NCBI GenBank assembly: GCA_045626925.1
Contig: JAZUQZ010000026.1
Span: 50,301-114,300, forward strand
Direction of reading: 5' to 3'
Source of the DNA: Aphodoplasma sp045626925
GTDB lineage: Bacteria > Bacillota > Clostridia > UBA1381 > UMGS1253
DNA length: 64,000 nucleotides
Position 1 is the stretch's first letter. The number at the start of each line of letters is the position of its first letter. The notes beneath the pieces were generated by a model that did not search any database, was not told the origin of the DNA, and saw only the letters and a program-made list of their open reading frames with translations. Of this stretch, positions 1 through 9,154 are shown piece by piece. The translations under genes and the position numbers were made by a program.

Positions 1-1
1 T

Positions 2-1798
2 TATACTATGGCTTTTTTGCCGGATAAGCTACAAGGCTACACAGCCCGAGTGTCAAATGACGGTATAAGCGCAAATATAGGAGAGAAGGTTGTTGCACGC
101 ATTATGCGTTATCCTGACGCACAACGCGATATGAAAGTGCGCATAGTTGAAGTGATTGGTGAGGGCGAAAGCGTTGCAACATTGACAGAGTGCATAATTC
201 GTGAAGAGAAAATTCCTGTGAAATTTTCAGACGAAACGCTTATTCAAGCAAGTAAGGCAAACCAAACAGTAAGCGATGAAGAAAAGGTCGGACGCACTGA
301 TTATAGAGGCGATAGAGTTATTACAATTGATGGCGAAGATGCACGGGACTTGGATGATGCGATATGCGTAAAAAAGCACAGTGACGGTTCGTTCACATTA
401 TATGTTCATATTGCGGATGTATCATACTATGTGCGTGAAAATACTGCTATTGATTTGGATGCATATGAGCGCGCAACAAGTGTATATTTTCCTGACCGTG
501 TAATTCCTATGCTGCCAAAAGAGCTCTCAAACGGCATTTGCAGTCTTAATGAAGGCGTAGACCGACTTACAATGTCAGTCGAAATGCAAATCGACAAAAA
601 CGGCAATATGTATGCCTATAGCCTTTGTGAAGGCTTGATTTGTTCGCGTCATCGCATGACATATACCACCGTGAGCGCAATACTTGATGGCGATGATAAA
701 CTATCAAAAAAATATAGTGATATTTATGATGATATACACAATATGAAAGAACTTGCGCTCCTGCTTAAAGCAAGACGACACGAGCGCGGCGCGATAGATT
801 TTAATTTTCCCGAGCCAAAGGTCGTGCTTGACGAAAGTGGAAAAGTGAGTGGCGTAAAGATATACGAAACGGGTATATCAAATGAAATCATTGAACAATT
901 TATGCTTTTAGCAAATGAAGCTATGGCTAAATATGCCGAAAGCAAGGATTTGCCGTTTGTGTATCGCGTCCATGAAGTGCCAAGCGAAGAAAAACTTATA
1001 ACACTTCAAAAGTATCTGTCGATATTTAATATACCATTTGCGTTGCCTGATACAAATGCGATAAAGCCGCATGATATACAAGAAATTGTTGCATCTATAA
1101 AAGGCAGCACACAAGAAACGGCAATATCGACGCTTTGTCTGCGCTCGATGATGAAAGCACGCTATAGTCCGGAAAATCTTGGTCATTTTGGCCTTGCGTC
1201 GGAGTTTTATTGTCACTTCACTTCGCCGATACGACGCTATCCTGATTTGGCAATACATCGTATTTTGCGTGAAAGTATAACAAAAGGCATAAACGAAAAG
1301 AGAAGGTCATATCTTGTAAACTTTGTCGATAGAGCATCGCTTCAATCAAGTGATGCAGAGGTGCGTGCCGTCGATGCAGAACGCGCTGCAGACAAGGTTT
1401 GTGAATGTTTTTATATGGAACAATTTGTCGGTGACGAGTTTGATGGTGTTATATCTTCTGTGACTGATTTCGGACTTTTTGTTGAAGTGAATGGTTGTAT
1501 TGAGGGATTTGTTTCAATGGCACAACTATGTGACGATTATTATGTGTATGAGGAAGATTTGTTGCGCATTCGCGGCGAACGCACGGGCAGAGTTTTTTGC
1601 CTTGGTGACAAGGTGCGCGTGCGACTTGTTATGTCGAATGCGCGTATGCGCAAAATTGATTTTGAGATTGCGGATATGCAGCCCAATAACTTTAAAGCAA
1701 AACCGACAAGGGTGTATAGTTTGAAAAATAAAAAGCATAAGGCGAAAAAACAATTCAAATCGTTTGTAAAGAGTAAATCGAAAAGAAAAAGAAGATAA
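2..1798 (+). CDS. rnr: Ribonuclease R, 5' end outside the window
   Basis: 3'-to-5' hydrolytic exoribonuclease of the RNB (RNase II/R) family, which degrades structured RNA in the cytoplasm. The frame is open to the left edge and about 100 residues of the usual N-terminal part are missing, so the ATG at 8 is probably internal. Counting from that Met, the cold-shock-like segment fills roughly 1-90, the RNB catalytic centre shows GEDARDLDD (Asp111, 114, 116, 117), and FTSPIRRYPDLAIHR marks the distal active site. An S1 RNA-binding domain follows at about 475-550 (DGVISSVTDFGLFVEV). The last 35 residues are a Lys/Arg-rich tail, common in RNase R. In Firmicutes it often sits between secG and smpB; here smpB does not follow. 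Identity is secure. Confidence 0.96.
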   Translation, partial: YTMAFLPDKLQGYTARVSNDGISANIGEKVVARIMRYPDAQRDMKVRIVEVIGEGESVATLTECIIREEKIPVKFSDETLIQASKANQTVSDEEKVGRTDYRGDRVITIDGEDARDLDDAICVKKHSDGSFTLYVHIADVSYYVRENTAIDLDAYERATSVYFPDRVIPMLPKELSNGICSLNEGVDRLTMSVEMQIDKNGNMYAYSLCEGLICSRHRMTYTTVSAILDGDDKLSKKYSDIYDDIHNMKELALLLKARRHERGAIDFNFPEPKVVLDESGKVSGVKIYETGISNEIIEQFMLLANEAMAKYAESKDLPFVYRVHEVPSEEKLITLQKYLSIFNIPFALPDTNAIKPHDIQEIVASIKGSTQETAISTLCLRSMMKARYSPENLGHFGLASEFYCHFTSPIRRYPDLAIHRILRESITKGINEKRRSYLVNFVDRASLQSSDAEVRAVDAERAADKVCECFYMEQFVGDEFDGVISSVTDFGLFVEVNGCIEGFVSMAQLCDDYYVYEEDLLRIRGERTGRVFCLGDKVRVRLVMSNARMRKIDFEIADMQPNNFKAKPTRVYSLKNKKHKAKKQFKSFVKSKSKRKRR

Positions 1799-1802
1799 TC
1801 TT

Positions 1803-1839
1803 AAAAGAGATGATAAAGCATAAACTTGTCATCTCTTTT
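1803..1839 (+). terminator. Intrinsic terminator after rnr
   Basis: The inverted repeat AAAAGAGATGA / TCATCTCTTTT (11 bp stem, about 15 nt loop) ends in a T-run five bases after the rnr stop codon. Confidence 0.8.
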
Positions 1840-1851
1840 AATTTGCATAAA

Positions 1852-1880
1852 ACATATTTTGTCTACCAATTTCATATAGA
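1852..1880 (+). promoter_or_regulatory. Candidate sigma-E promoter for the SpoIVFA-like/spoIVFB pair
   Basis: ACATATT, a 14-bp gap, then CATATAGA resembles the mother-cell sigma-E pattern (-35 ATATT-type, -10 CATACAAT-type) and lies 20 bp before the TTG start at 1901. In Bacillus subtilis the spoIVF operon is sigma-E dependent. Assigned by eye. Confidence 0.5.
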
Positions 1881-1900
1881 TTTATCAGGGAGGGATAAAA

Positions 1901-2260
1901 TTGGAGAGAACATATCAAAAATCATATACACACAGAAGCGAAAGAAAAACAAATTCTCACATAATAGATGAAGACAAACCTATTATTAGCATTAAAAAGC
2001 TTATATTTCAGACGATTGGAAGCATTTTGTTTTTTTTAATTATCTATATTTCAACCCTTTACAACAATTCTGTTTGCAAAATTATCAATAACGAAATTAA
2101 ATATGCACTAAATTATACTATTGATTTAGAAAATGTATACTATTCGTCCCAAGAAGTTATAAAATACCTTGCAGGCAGTATTGAGCAGGGAAGAGTTTAT
2201 ATAGATAATGCTGTTTCAACTGATGGTACAAGTAATATAATACCTGATGAAGTGAAATAA
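1901..2260 (+). CDS. Short SpoIVFA-like membrane protein without an M23 domain
   Basis: A 119-residue protein with a basic N-terminus (about 1-35), one hydrophobic segment (about 38-55) and a polar C-terminal part. TTG start behind GGGAGGG. It lies one base ahead of the SpoIVFB-type protease. SpoIVFA normally occupies this place: a single-pass protein with an outer LytM/M23-like domain that inhibits and anchors SpoIVFB. The size and topology fit only the N-terminal half of such a protein, and no M23 zinc motif is present. I infer a SpoIVFB partner from position and topology. The sequence itself is not diagnostic, so an unrelated small membrane protein is possible. Confidence 0.5.
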   Translation: MERTYQKSYTHRSERKTNSHIIDEDKPIISIKKLIFQTIGSILFFLIIYISTLYNNSVCKIINNEIKYALNYTIDLENVYYSSQEVIKYLAGSIEQGRVYIDNAVSTDGTSNIIPDEVK

Positions 2261-2261
2261 T

Positions 2262-3146
2262 ATGATAAAAATCGGAAAGTTTTATATAAATATATTTGTT
2301 TTGCCGCTCTTTGTTGTGTCGTTTGTTACAAATTCGCTACAAGAGCTTGTGATAGCATATTTAACCGTCACATTGCACGAACTTGCACATTTGTTTGTTG
2401 CAATTTATTATAAAGTTGGCATAGGTGGCTTTGTAATAATGCCGTTTGGGGTGTCGATACGACTTCGTGATAATCAAATCGATAATCCAATGCATGAATG
2501 TGCAATATGCGCGGCGGGACCTGTGGCAAATTTTTTCCTAATATTGATTTTTTTTATTTTTCGTACAAGGATAAACATAAACGATGCCACAATCGATTAT
2601 TTTATATGTTCAAATGCGGCAATTTTACTTATAAACGCTGTCCCGATTGTACCGCTTGATGGTGGAAGAGTTTTGCGTGCAGCACTTACATCTCGATATG
2701 GTTTTGCGCGTGCAACAAAAACCTCTGATATTATATCGCAGATAAACATTTTGATAATAGGACTTTTTGGCATTTGGGTGCTGTATGTAACGCACTTTAA
2801 TGTATCAATTATGCTTTTGTGTGCGTTTTTAATATTTAATATGAGTGCGGAAAGGAAAAACAATGAGCTTACACTTATGCGCCAGCTTGTTCACTCAAAA
2901 CAAAAGCTTGCAAAACGCAAAATTATGCCTGTCAGAGAGCTTGCGGTAATGGATGATACTTTGGTACGAAAGTTATTGAAAAACTTTTCATATGACAGCT
3001 ATTATATAGTAAATGTTATGGATAATAAAATGAGAATTAAAAAAAGTTTTACAGAAACGCAAATCATAGAAGCGCTCAAATACGATTATAAAAACTCTAC
3101 TATCAATAATTTGTTTGACAAATTTTCACAAAGTATTGTAAAATAA
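2262..3146 (+). CDS. spoIVFB: M50 site-2-type metalloprotease, SpoIVFB-like
   Basis: Intramembrane zinc protease; in Bacillus SpoIVFB removes the pro-sequence of sigma-K in the outer forespore membrane. The zinc motif is HELAH (His39, Glu40, His43) in the second membrane segment. The third zinc ligand is in NAVPIVPLDGGR (Asp133), the usual NPxPLDGG motif. About six hydrophobic segments lie within 1-200. The C-terminal 80 residues are soluble and resemble the CBS-like tail of SpoIVFB (about 294 residues, family-typical). It is coupled to the preceding small membrane gene (1-bp gap) and probably transcribed from the sigma-E-like promoter at 1852. Family assignment is firm; the SpoIVFB role rests on size, context and organism type. 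Confidence 0.85.
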   Translation: MIKIGKFYINIFVLPLFVVSFVTNSLQELVIAYLTVTLHELAHLFVAIYYKVGIGGFVIMPFGVSIRLRDNQIDNPMHECAICAAGPVANFFLILIFFIFRTRININDATIDYFICSNAAILLINAVPIVPLDGGRVLRAALTSRYGFARATKTSDIISQINILIIGLFGIWVLYVTHFNVSIMLLCAFLIFNMSAERKNNELTLMRQLVHSKQKLAKRKIMPVRELAVMDDTLVRKLLKNFSYDSYYIVNVMDNKMRIKKSFTETQIIEALKYDYKNSTINNLFDKFSQSIVK

Positions 3147-3206
3147 CAAGAATTGTGATAAAATTTAATTGTATATTAAACGATATTATACAAAGGGGAG
3201 ATAGTA

Positions 3207-4520
3207 TTGGCAAAAATTATACCGTTTAAGGGACTAAGATATGATGAAAAAAAGGTCGGAGCGCTTGAAAATGTTGTTACACCGCCATATGACATAATTT
3301 CGAGTGAACAACAAAAAATGTATTATGAAAAGCACCCAAACAGTGTGATAAGACTTGAATATGGTTTTCAAAATGAAACCGACACTGATACAGACAATCG
3401 TTATACACGAGCTGCAGAATTTATGAATTCGTGGCTGGACGAGGGGGTTTTAAAACACGAGGATAAAGACTGTATTTATTTGTATGAGCAAAAGTTTTCC
3501 TATCTTGGGACGGAGCTTACATATCGTGGTTTTCTTACTCTTACTCAGATTGAAGAGTTTTCAAAGGGAATTGTTTTGCCACATGAGGAAACGCTTTCAA
3601 AGGCTAAAACAGATAGATTTAATCTTATGAGTACAACACATGCAAATTTTAGCCCGATATATTGTCTTTATATGGACGAAAAGCAAGAGATTAGAAATAT
3701 AATGGAGAAAATCACAAAGACGGATGCTGATATAAGCTTTGTGGCAGAGGATAATATAAAGCAAAATGTTTGGATTGTGCGTGATGATGAGATAATAAAG
3801 AAAATACAAGACTGTTTTGCTCAAAAGCAACTATTTATTGCTGATGGACATCATAGATACGAAACTGCATTGAATTTTAGAAATAAACTTCGTGAGGAAA
3901 ATCCTTCTTGGAACGAAAATGATTTATTCAATTATGTAATGATGATGCTCGTTGATATTGACGACCCCGGTTTGGTTGTATTTCCAACACACAGACTTGT
4001 TAATAATGTAAAAATTGATGAGGCTATGGTCGTTTCGCTTTTAAAGGATGATTTTGACATTGACAAAATTATCGTAAGCAAGGACGCAGAAAGTCTGCGT
4101 GAGGTTATTTGCAATGATTTAGAAAGCTTCCAGGAAAAAAAAGGCTTTGGGTTATATTTTGGAGGAGATTATTATTATCGTCTGCGCCTTCGCAACGCAT
4201 CGGCTGTGAGTGAGTATTTGCCTGACAAATCAAGTGCATATCAAAACCTTGATGTTACAATTTTGCATACGCTTATACTTGATAAAATATATGGCATTGA
4301 TACAGAGAATCTTGCAAACCAATCAAATTTGACATATACGCGTGACGAGCTTGAGGCGATTGAGGATGTGCAAAAAGGGTTGCAACAATGTGCATTTATT
4401 TTAAATGCGACAAAGGTACATGAAATAAAGGATGTTTCACTTGCTGGAGAAAAAATGCCACAGAAGTCAACATATTTTTATCCAAAGCTTGTTACGGGAA
4501 TTGTTATGAATAAGTTTTAA
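3207..4520 (+). CDS. DUF1015 family protein (SerK-like)
   Basis: A cytosolic 437-residue protein covering the whole DUF1015 family. Signatures are the N-terminal IIPFKGLRYDEKKV, VVTPPYDIIS at about 24-33, the central LPHEETL, and IADGHHRYETA at about 211-221. Characterised relatives of this fold are ParB/sulfiredoxin-like free-serine kinases such as archaeal SerK; activity in Clostridia is not settled, so no reaction is asserted. TTG start chosen because AAGGGGAG lies 7 bases before it. Monocistronic, closed by the terminator at 4523. In Clostridia the family often sits beside serine or 2-hydroxyacid dehydrogenase genes, and one such gene lies 600 bp downstream. Confidence 0.85.
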   Translation: MAKIIPFKGLRYDEKKVGALENVVTPPYDIISSEQQKMYYEKHPNSVIRLEYGFQNETDTDTDNRYTRAAEFMNSWLDEGVLKHEDKDCIYLYEQKFSYLGTELTYRGFLTLTQIEEFSKGIVLPHEETLSKAKTDRFNLMSTTHANFSPIYCLYMDEKQEIRNIMEKITKTDADISFVAEDNIKQNVWIVRDDEIIKKIQDCFAQKQLFIADGHHRYETALNFRNKLREENPSWNENDLFNYVMMMLVDIDDPGLVVFPTHRLVNNVKIDEAMVVSLLKDDFDIDKIIVSKDAESLREVICNDLESFQEKKGFGLYFGGDYYYRLRLRNASAVSEYLPDKSSAYQNLDVTILHTLILDKIYGIDTENLANQSNLTYTRDELEAIEDVQKGLQQCAFILNATKVHEIKDVSLAGEKMPQKSTYFYPKLVTGIVMNKF

Positions 4521-4522
4521 TA

Positions 4523-4565
4523 AAAAAAGAGATATATGTTTGAACAAATATATATCTCTTTTTTG
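4523..4565. terminator. Bidirectional terminator
   Basis: A long AT-rich hairpin (AAAAAGAGATATAT / ATATATCTCTTTTT) between the converging DUF1015 gene and spoVAC. A-run on one side and T-run on the other serve both strands. Confidence 0.8.
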
Positions 4566-4567
4566 TG

Positions 4568-5011
4568 CTAATATATAATGCGAAACAACCATAAAAGCAG
4601 ACCGCATATAATAGAAACCGATATGCCGAATACAAGAACGGGCCCGGCTATAACGAACATTTTTGCCGCCATTCCAAGCACAAAACCCTCGCTTTTAAAT
4701 TCCATTGCGGGGGAAACGATTGAATTTGCAAAGCCTGTAATTGGTACAATTGTACCCGCACCTGCAATTTTTGCAATTTTGTTATAAACATCAAGGCCGG
4801 TAAGTAACGCACCGATAAATATGAGTGTAATACTTGTTGCAGTTGCGGCGGCGTCTTTTGTAAGTGATGCAAAATTTATATATAAATCATTGATTACCTG
4901 ACCGATTACACAAATAATGCCGCCGAATAAAAACGCGAAACAGACATCCTTGATAATTGGAGAATTTGGAGATTTTTTTTCGACATATGTTTTATATTCT
5001 TTTTGTGTCAT
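4568..5011 (-). CDS. spoVAC: Stage V sporulation protein AC
   Basis: Membrane protein of about 147 residues of the SpoVA complex, which moves dipicolinic acid into the forespore and releases it at germination; SpoVAC itself is a mechanosensitive-channel-like subunit. Recognised by the family pattern KSPNSPIIKDVCFAFLFGG, IGALLTGLDVYNKIAKIAGAG, TIVPITGFANSIVSPAMEFKSEGFVLG, and about four membrane segments. ATG at 5011 gives the family-typical beginning MTQKEYKTYVEKKSP; an in-frame TTG three codons upstream (5020) is the alternative. spoVAD and spoVAE, usually immediately downstream, are absent here, so the cluster is split in this genome. In Bacillus the operon is sigma-G driven. Confidence 0.92.
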   Translation of the reverse strand: MTQKEYKTYVEKKSPNSPIIKDVCFAFLFGGIICVIGQVINDLYINFASLTKDAAATATSITLIFIGALLTGLDVYNKIAKIAGAGTIVPITGFANSIVSPAMEFKSEGFVLGMAAKMFVIAGPVLVFGISVSIICGLLLWLFRIIY

Positions 5012-5153
5012 ATTTTTCAAGAGAGTATCATTCCTTTTCTATCGTTTTATAACAATAGTTTGCTGATGTAGACAAATAATATTCATAAATCAGAATAAAA
5101 ATTATCTAAAACATAATAATAAATACAAACGACATAACTTTTGGAGGTAATAT

Positions 5154-6188
5154 ATGAAAACAATTGCTTTTTTTGATACAAAGGTATATGACAAACAATA
5201 TTTTGATATGTATAAAGCGCAATATGACATAGAATTTAAATATTTTGAAAACAAATTAAACGAAGATACAGCGACAATGACGGCGGGATGTGATGGCGTC
5301 GTGGCATTTGTAAACGATGATATCAATGCAAAAACAATAGAAACACTTTATAAAAACAAAATAGGCGTTGTTGCAATGCGTTGTGCCGGATATAACAATG
5401 TCAGTTTTAAAAATGCATTTGGAAAAGTGCACATTCTTCGCGTGCCGGCATATTCTCCTTATGCGGTTGCCGAGCATACAATGGCAATATTTTTATCGTT
5501 AAATCGCAAAATACACAAAGCATATGCACGAACGCGCGACTTTAATTTTAGTCTTGGCGGACTTGTTGGTTTTGATTTGTATGGCAAAACTGCAGGTATA
5601 ATTGGCACAGGAAAAATCGGTCGGGTTTTTATTGATATATGTCGCGGCTTTGGTATAAAGGTAGTAGCATATGACCCGTATCCAATAAAAAACAGCGATA
5701 TAGATTATGTTTCGCTTGATGAACTTTATGCATCCTCTGACATAATATCACTTCATTGTCCGTTAACGGAGACCACACGCCATATTATTAACGAAAAAAC
5801 AATAGCACTCATGAAAGACGGCGTATATATAATAAACACATCACGCGGTGCCCTTATTGATAGCGAGGCATTGCTTGATGCAATTATAAGTGAAAAAATC
5901 GGCGGTGCTGCGCTTGATGTTTATGAAGAAGAAACAGATTTGTTTTTCGAGGATAATTCGACCGAAATTGTGCATGATGATATTTTGTCACGACTTATCT
6001 CTATGCCAAATGTGCTTGTAACCTCACATCAGGCTTTTTTAACAAAAGAAGCACTTGAAAATATAGCGGTTACAACACTAGATAATTTGAAAGATTATTT
6101 TGACGATAAGCCATTACAAAACGAGGTATGTTATAAATGTCAAAAGAATGGTAGTTGTCAAAAAGACCATAAGGAACGCTGTTTTTAG
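5154..6188 (+). CDS. D-2-hydroxyacid dehydrogenase, D-lactate dehydrogenase type
   Basis: NAD-dependent dehydrogenase interconverting D-lactate-like hydroxyacids and 2-oxoacids. Catalytic N-domain with RCAGYNNVS (about 77-85), Rossmann motif GIIGTGKIGRVF (about 146-157), then the catalytic Arg in NTSRGALID, Glu in DVYEEETDLFFED and His in SHQAFLTKEA. The EETDLFFED and AEHTMAIFLSLNRKIHKAY stretches are typical of LdhA-type D-lactate dehydrogenases. Length 344 is slightly long because of a tail after NEVCYKC carrying four Cys (CYKCQKNGSCQKDHKERC), a possible metal site. Strong GGAGG ribosome site. Divergent from spoVAC, with its own terminator. Confidence 0.9.
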   Translation: MKTIAFFDTKVYDKQYFDMYKAQYDIEFKYFENKLNEDTATMTAGCDGVVAFVNDDINAKTIETLYKNKIGVVAMRCAGYNNVSFKNAFGKVHILRVPAYSPYAVAEHTMAIFLSLNRKIHKAYARTRDFNFSLGGLVGFDLYGKTAGIIGTGKIGRVFIDICRGFGIKVVAYDPYPIKNSDIDYVSLDELYASSDIISLHCPLTETTRHIINEKTIALMKDGVYIINTSRGALIDSEALLDAIISEKIGGAALDVYEEETDLFFEDNSTEIVHDDILSRLISMPNVLVTSHQAFLTKEALENIAVTTLDNLKDYFDDKPLQNEVCYKCQKNGSCQKDHKERCF

Positions 6189-6189
6189 T

Positions 6190-6226
6190 AAAAAAGCATC
6201 ATATCAAATCGATATGATGCTTTTTT
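6190..6226. terminator. Bidirectional terminator
   Basis: AAAAAAGCATCATATC / GATATGATGCTTTTTT, a 16-bp stem with a 5-nt loop, sits between two converging genes and serves both. Confidence 0.88.
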
Positions 6227-6230
6227 TTGT

Positions 6231-8561
6231 TTAATAAATCGGGACAAAACGATATGTGACCGAACCGTTTGTCTTAATATCAACAAGAATGTATAGAAGC
6301 TTTTTTTGAAGTGTTGTAAAGCCGAATGTTTTTATATCGTCCGAAAAACCGGGCGTTTTAATATAGCGCACACCATTTTCGGGCACAACTTTTGTTTCAT
6401 TTGAGGTAGAAAAAACATATACATTTACTCCGCGCTGGGCAACATCTGTTAAAATATCTTTTAAAAGTTTTGTTTCTTTTGGATTTACAAAGTCGACATC
6501 TGTTTGCATAAAAAGAAACAAATTTTTACTATTCGTATTTTCAAGCTCATCTAGTAGCCATATCCATTCTTTTGAACTCATAAAATTATCTTCTGTGTCG
6601 AGAATAATATATTTATTATTTCCTTCTGTAAAGCTTGAGAACGGGTAGCAGGTTTTTGTTGGTATTGTCATATTTGGTGCGATGTTTTTTGTCGCTTTTG
6701 TTGACAAAAAGAATGCTCTGTTTGCACTTTTATTGATTGCTTTTAAAGATTTTTGCATAACAAGATTATTAAACAATGTGTCGGACTCGCGGATAGCGCC
6801 GAATACTGCAAATCGAGTCTGTACATTACTTTCTGTTTTGTCATCTGTTTTATTTTTTGAATCAAGCGCAGTTTTGTTTTTGGGCAAAGTGATTGGGCTT
6901 GCTGATGAACCGATTTGTAGTGATGCATAGCTTACCGCATCGCCATAAGCTATACTCATGAGCGCACTGCCGTTTTTATCAGCAACAAGCATATCATTTT
7001 CAATATGCGCTATATTGTCAGAAAAGTTTATTTTCATATCAGATAATGGCACATATGCACCGTAACCGTTTTCGTCACGCACAAGTGCTTCAAGCTCTGC
7101 TTTGTCTTTTATATTAAGCTTTATATTGCTTTTATTTAATTCGATACTATATGGCGTATCAAGCACCTTGATTTTTATGCTCGCATTTGCTCCACCAGGC
7201 ATATGCGCAGTTATTGTAGCGGTGCCCGTAGTTGTGGGTATAAATTTGTTTTCTACAAAATATCCATCTACACCGGAAACGGAGTAGGAAAGACGGTCAG
7301 TGTCAATATTTACCGGGAAATAATATTTGTCAAAGCCTTCTACAAAAAGATTTGTGTGTGAGTTTACAAATACATTATCGCCATTAGATGTAAGCTTTAA
7401 ATGATAAAGCGTCGATGGTTTTTTGATTGATGATACAACAGAAAGTGCAGCGGAAACCTTTCTTTGTGAGCCACCTGATGGTGTGTTAATAAGCTCTTGC
7501 TCGCCACTTTTAAGATTCTTTGTAACAAAAGTAGAAGAACCGCCTCCGTCGAGATTTACGGCGTTATAGCTACCAATATAGTGCATAAATGATGCAAGCT
7601 CGGCCATGCTCATACCGCTTGTAGATGACGAGCGCCCATCTATAACCACGAAATATACGGTTTTTTTATTTTTAGATATACCAAAGGCGGTGCGTGGGTG
7701 GACACCACTCACTGTGTGGGAAAAACTTGAAAGTGTTTTTCCGTTTTCAACAAGTTTTGCCCCTGCGCCTGCTGCAAAATTTAGATCTTCAAAATTAAAG
7801 TTTGAGCTTTCTTCAATTTTAACCTTATCACCGATTTTTAAATTATCAAGCAAAAATGTATCGTGGTCGGATAATCCGGCAAGCACATACATATTATCCA
7901 CAAGCTTTATAGGTTCGCTCGAAAAACGAATTTCACTTACTATATTATTTTTTATAACAACTTCATATTGCGTTTCGGTAGAACCGAGAGAATATTCGTC
8001 ATAGTATTTATCATACATCATAACCTTTGACAAATCGCTTAGCTTGTTTTTGCCTGCGATTTGCATTTGTTCTCCGTTTGGCGCTGTCAAAACAAGTGAA
8101 TATTCAACTATGTCTGCAAAAACATTGCGATTTTCGTCCTGCATAATTGTATACATACCACTATCACTTGCAGGTGAGGAGTACATTTTTTTATCAAAAT
8201 ATAGCGCGCCGACAGGCGAGCCGCGTCCGGACTGACTTCCCCAAGCAAAAAAATCTGAATTTATAGCAACTGTTGAGTCGACACTCTTTGCCAACTCGGT
8301 AACAGTAGAAAGATAACTGCTGCCATTTTTGCTCGGCACAAGATTTAGTGAAAGGTGTGGATAGTTCAAATCCGCTTCGGCAACATACACCTTGCTCCAA
8401 TGTCTGTCAGAGAAAAATATCTCATATTCATAAAAAGTTACCCCTTGTGTAAGCTCTGTCCGTGATTTGTATACATGTTTTATTTCAGCCGCAAATCCGC
8501 TTTTAAATGTTATAAGTAATAGCGATGCGATAAAAGATATTATAAGTGTTTTTTTCTTCAT
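6231..8561 (-). CDS. Exported phosphodiester glycosidase-like (NAGPA) protein
   Basis: A 776-residue exported protein with a signal peptide at 1-24. Residues about 40-380 form the phosphodiester glycosidase (NAGPA/DUF2233) domain: AINSDFFAWGSQSGRGSPVGAL, ASGVHPRTAFGISKNKKTVYFVVIDGR and YNAVNLDGGGSSTFV. That domain removes sugar caps from phosphodiesters or acts in exopolysaccharide turnover. Residues about 385-560 look like two Ig-like modules. The C-terminal 190 residues (from FAVFGAIRESDTLFNN) have the layout of a metallophosphoesterase fused to this family, but the expected GDxH metal motif reads GAIR, so it looks catalytically dead. The DUF4364 gene precedes it by about 44 bp, suggesting co-transcription. 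The substrate is unknown. Confidence 0.82.
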   Translation of the reverse strand: MKKKTLIISFIASLLLITFKSGFAAEIKHVYKSRTELTQGVTFYEYEIFFSDRHWSKVYVAEADLNYPHLSLNLVPSKNGSSYLSTVTELAKSVDSTVAINSDFFAWGSQSGRGSPVGALYFDKKMYSSPASDSGMYTIMQDENRNVFADIVEYSLVLTAPNGEQMQIAGKNKLSDLSKVMMYDKYYDEYSLGSTETQYEVVIKNNIVSEIRFSSEPIKLVDNMYVLAGLSDHDTFLLDNLKIGDKVKIEESSNFNFEDLNFAAGAGAKLVENGKTLSSFSHTVSGVHPRTAFGISKNKKTVYFVVIDGRSSSTSGMSMAELASFMHYIGSYNAVNLDGGGSSTFVTKNLKSGEQELINTPSGGSQRKVSAALSVVSSIKKPSTLYHLKLTSNGDNVFVNSHTNLFVEGFDKYYFPVNIDTDRLSYSVSGVDGYFVENKFIPTTTGTATITAHMPGGANASIKIKVLDTPYSIELNKSNIKLNIKDKAELEALVRDENGYGAYVPLSDMKINFSDNIAHIENDMLVADKNGSALMSIAYGDAVSYASLQIGSSASPITLPKNKTALDSKNKTDDKTESNVQTRFAVFGAIRESDTLFNNLVMQKSLKAINKSANRAFFLSTKATKNIAPNMTIPTKTCYPFSSFTEGNNKYIILDTEDNFMSSKEWIWLLDELENTNSKNLFLFMQTDVDFVNPKETKLLKDILTDVAQRGVNVYVFSTSNETKVVPENGVRYIKTPGFSDDIKTFGFTTLQKKLLYILVDIKTNGSVTYRFVPIY

Positions 8562-8605
8562 AGTGATATACCTCGAATTTAAAAATGTGTTCGCTTGTAA
8601 GATAA

Positions 8606-9154
8606 TTAGCCAATATCTGTATCATTGATAAGCATACTGACTATTGTGTCATAGATTTCAGAGCTTTTTTGTCTGAATTTTTTACACATTTTATTTGCAA
8701 GCTCTTCATCCTTTGCGTATATGTCAAGCGAAATAAGCTTTATTTTTTCATCTTGCAGCTCAAGATGCGCCTCAAATTCCTCAAAATTTACAGGAATAGT
8801 TTTCGCAACAATAGCACTGCGCTGTTTTTGCTCTTCAAACATTAAATTGATACACTCATCTATATACTCACGAACCTCGAGCGGGAGCTCGTTTGAAAAA
8901 TTATCAGCGCCGGTTTCGCCGGAAGGGGTGAGAGCATAGAGTGTTTTTTCCTCCATACTTTTAAACACATAAATTTCGCCTGCATCATTTAAAAATGAAA
9001 GCTCATTATGTATATCAAAAAAGTCAATTATCGCACTTGAAAGTATAATATGAGAAATTTCATATGCGGTAAGCGCCCGCTGTGCCCGTAAAAGAGTATA
9101 TAATATAGCAAGCCTTATTTCAAAAGAATCATTTATTTTATAATAATGTTTCAT
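8606..9154 (-). CDS. DUF4364 family winged-helix protein
   Basis: A cytosolic protein of about 182 residues. MKHYYKINDSFEIRLAILYTLLRAQRALTAYEISHIIL fits the N-terminal winged-helix domain of DUF4364 proteins, found in Clostridia and usually assumed to be DNA-binding. The middle (LPLEVREYIDECINLMFEEQKQR) and the C-terminal mixed part are family-like. The ATG at 9154 is preferred over one five codons upstream because GAGGT lies 6 bases before it and would overlap the upstream start. It precedes the NAGPA-domain gene. Regulatory targets are unknown. Confidence 0.82.
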   Translation of the reverse strand: MKHYYKINDSFEIRLAILYTLLRAQRALTAYEISHIILSSAIIDFFDIHNELSFLNDAGEIYVFKSMEEKTLYALTPSGETGADNFSNELPLEVREYIDECINLMFEEQKQRSAIVAKTIPVNFEEFEAHLELQDEKIKLISLDIYAKDEELANKMCKKFRQKSSEIYDTIVSMLINDTDIG

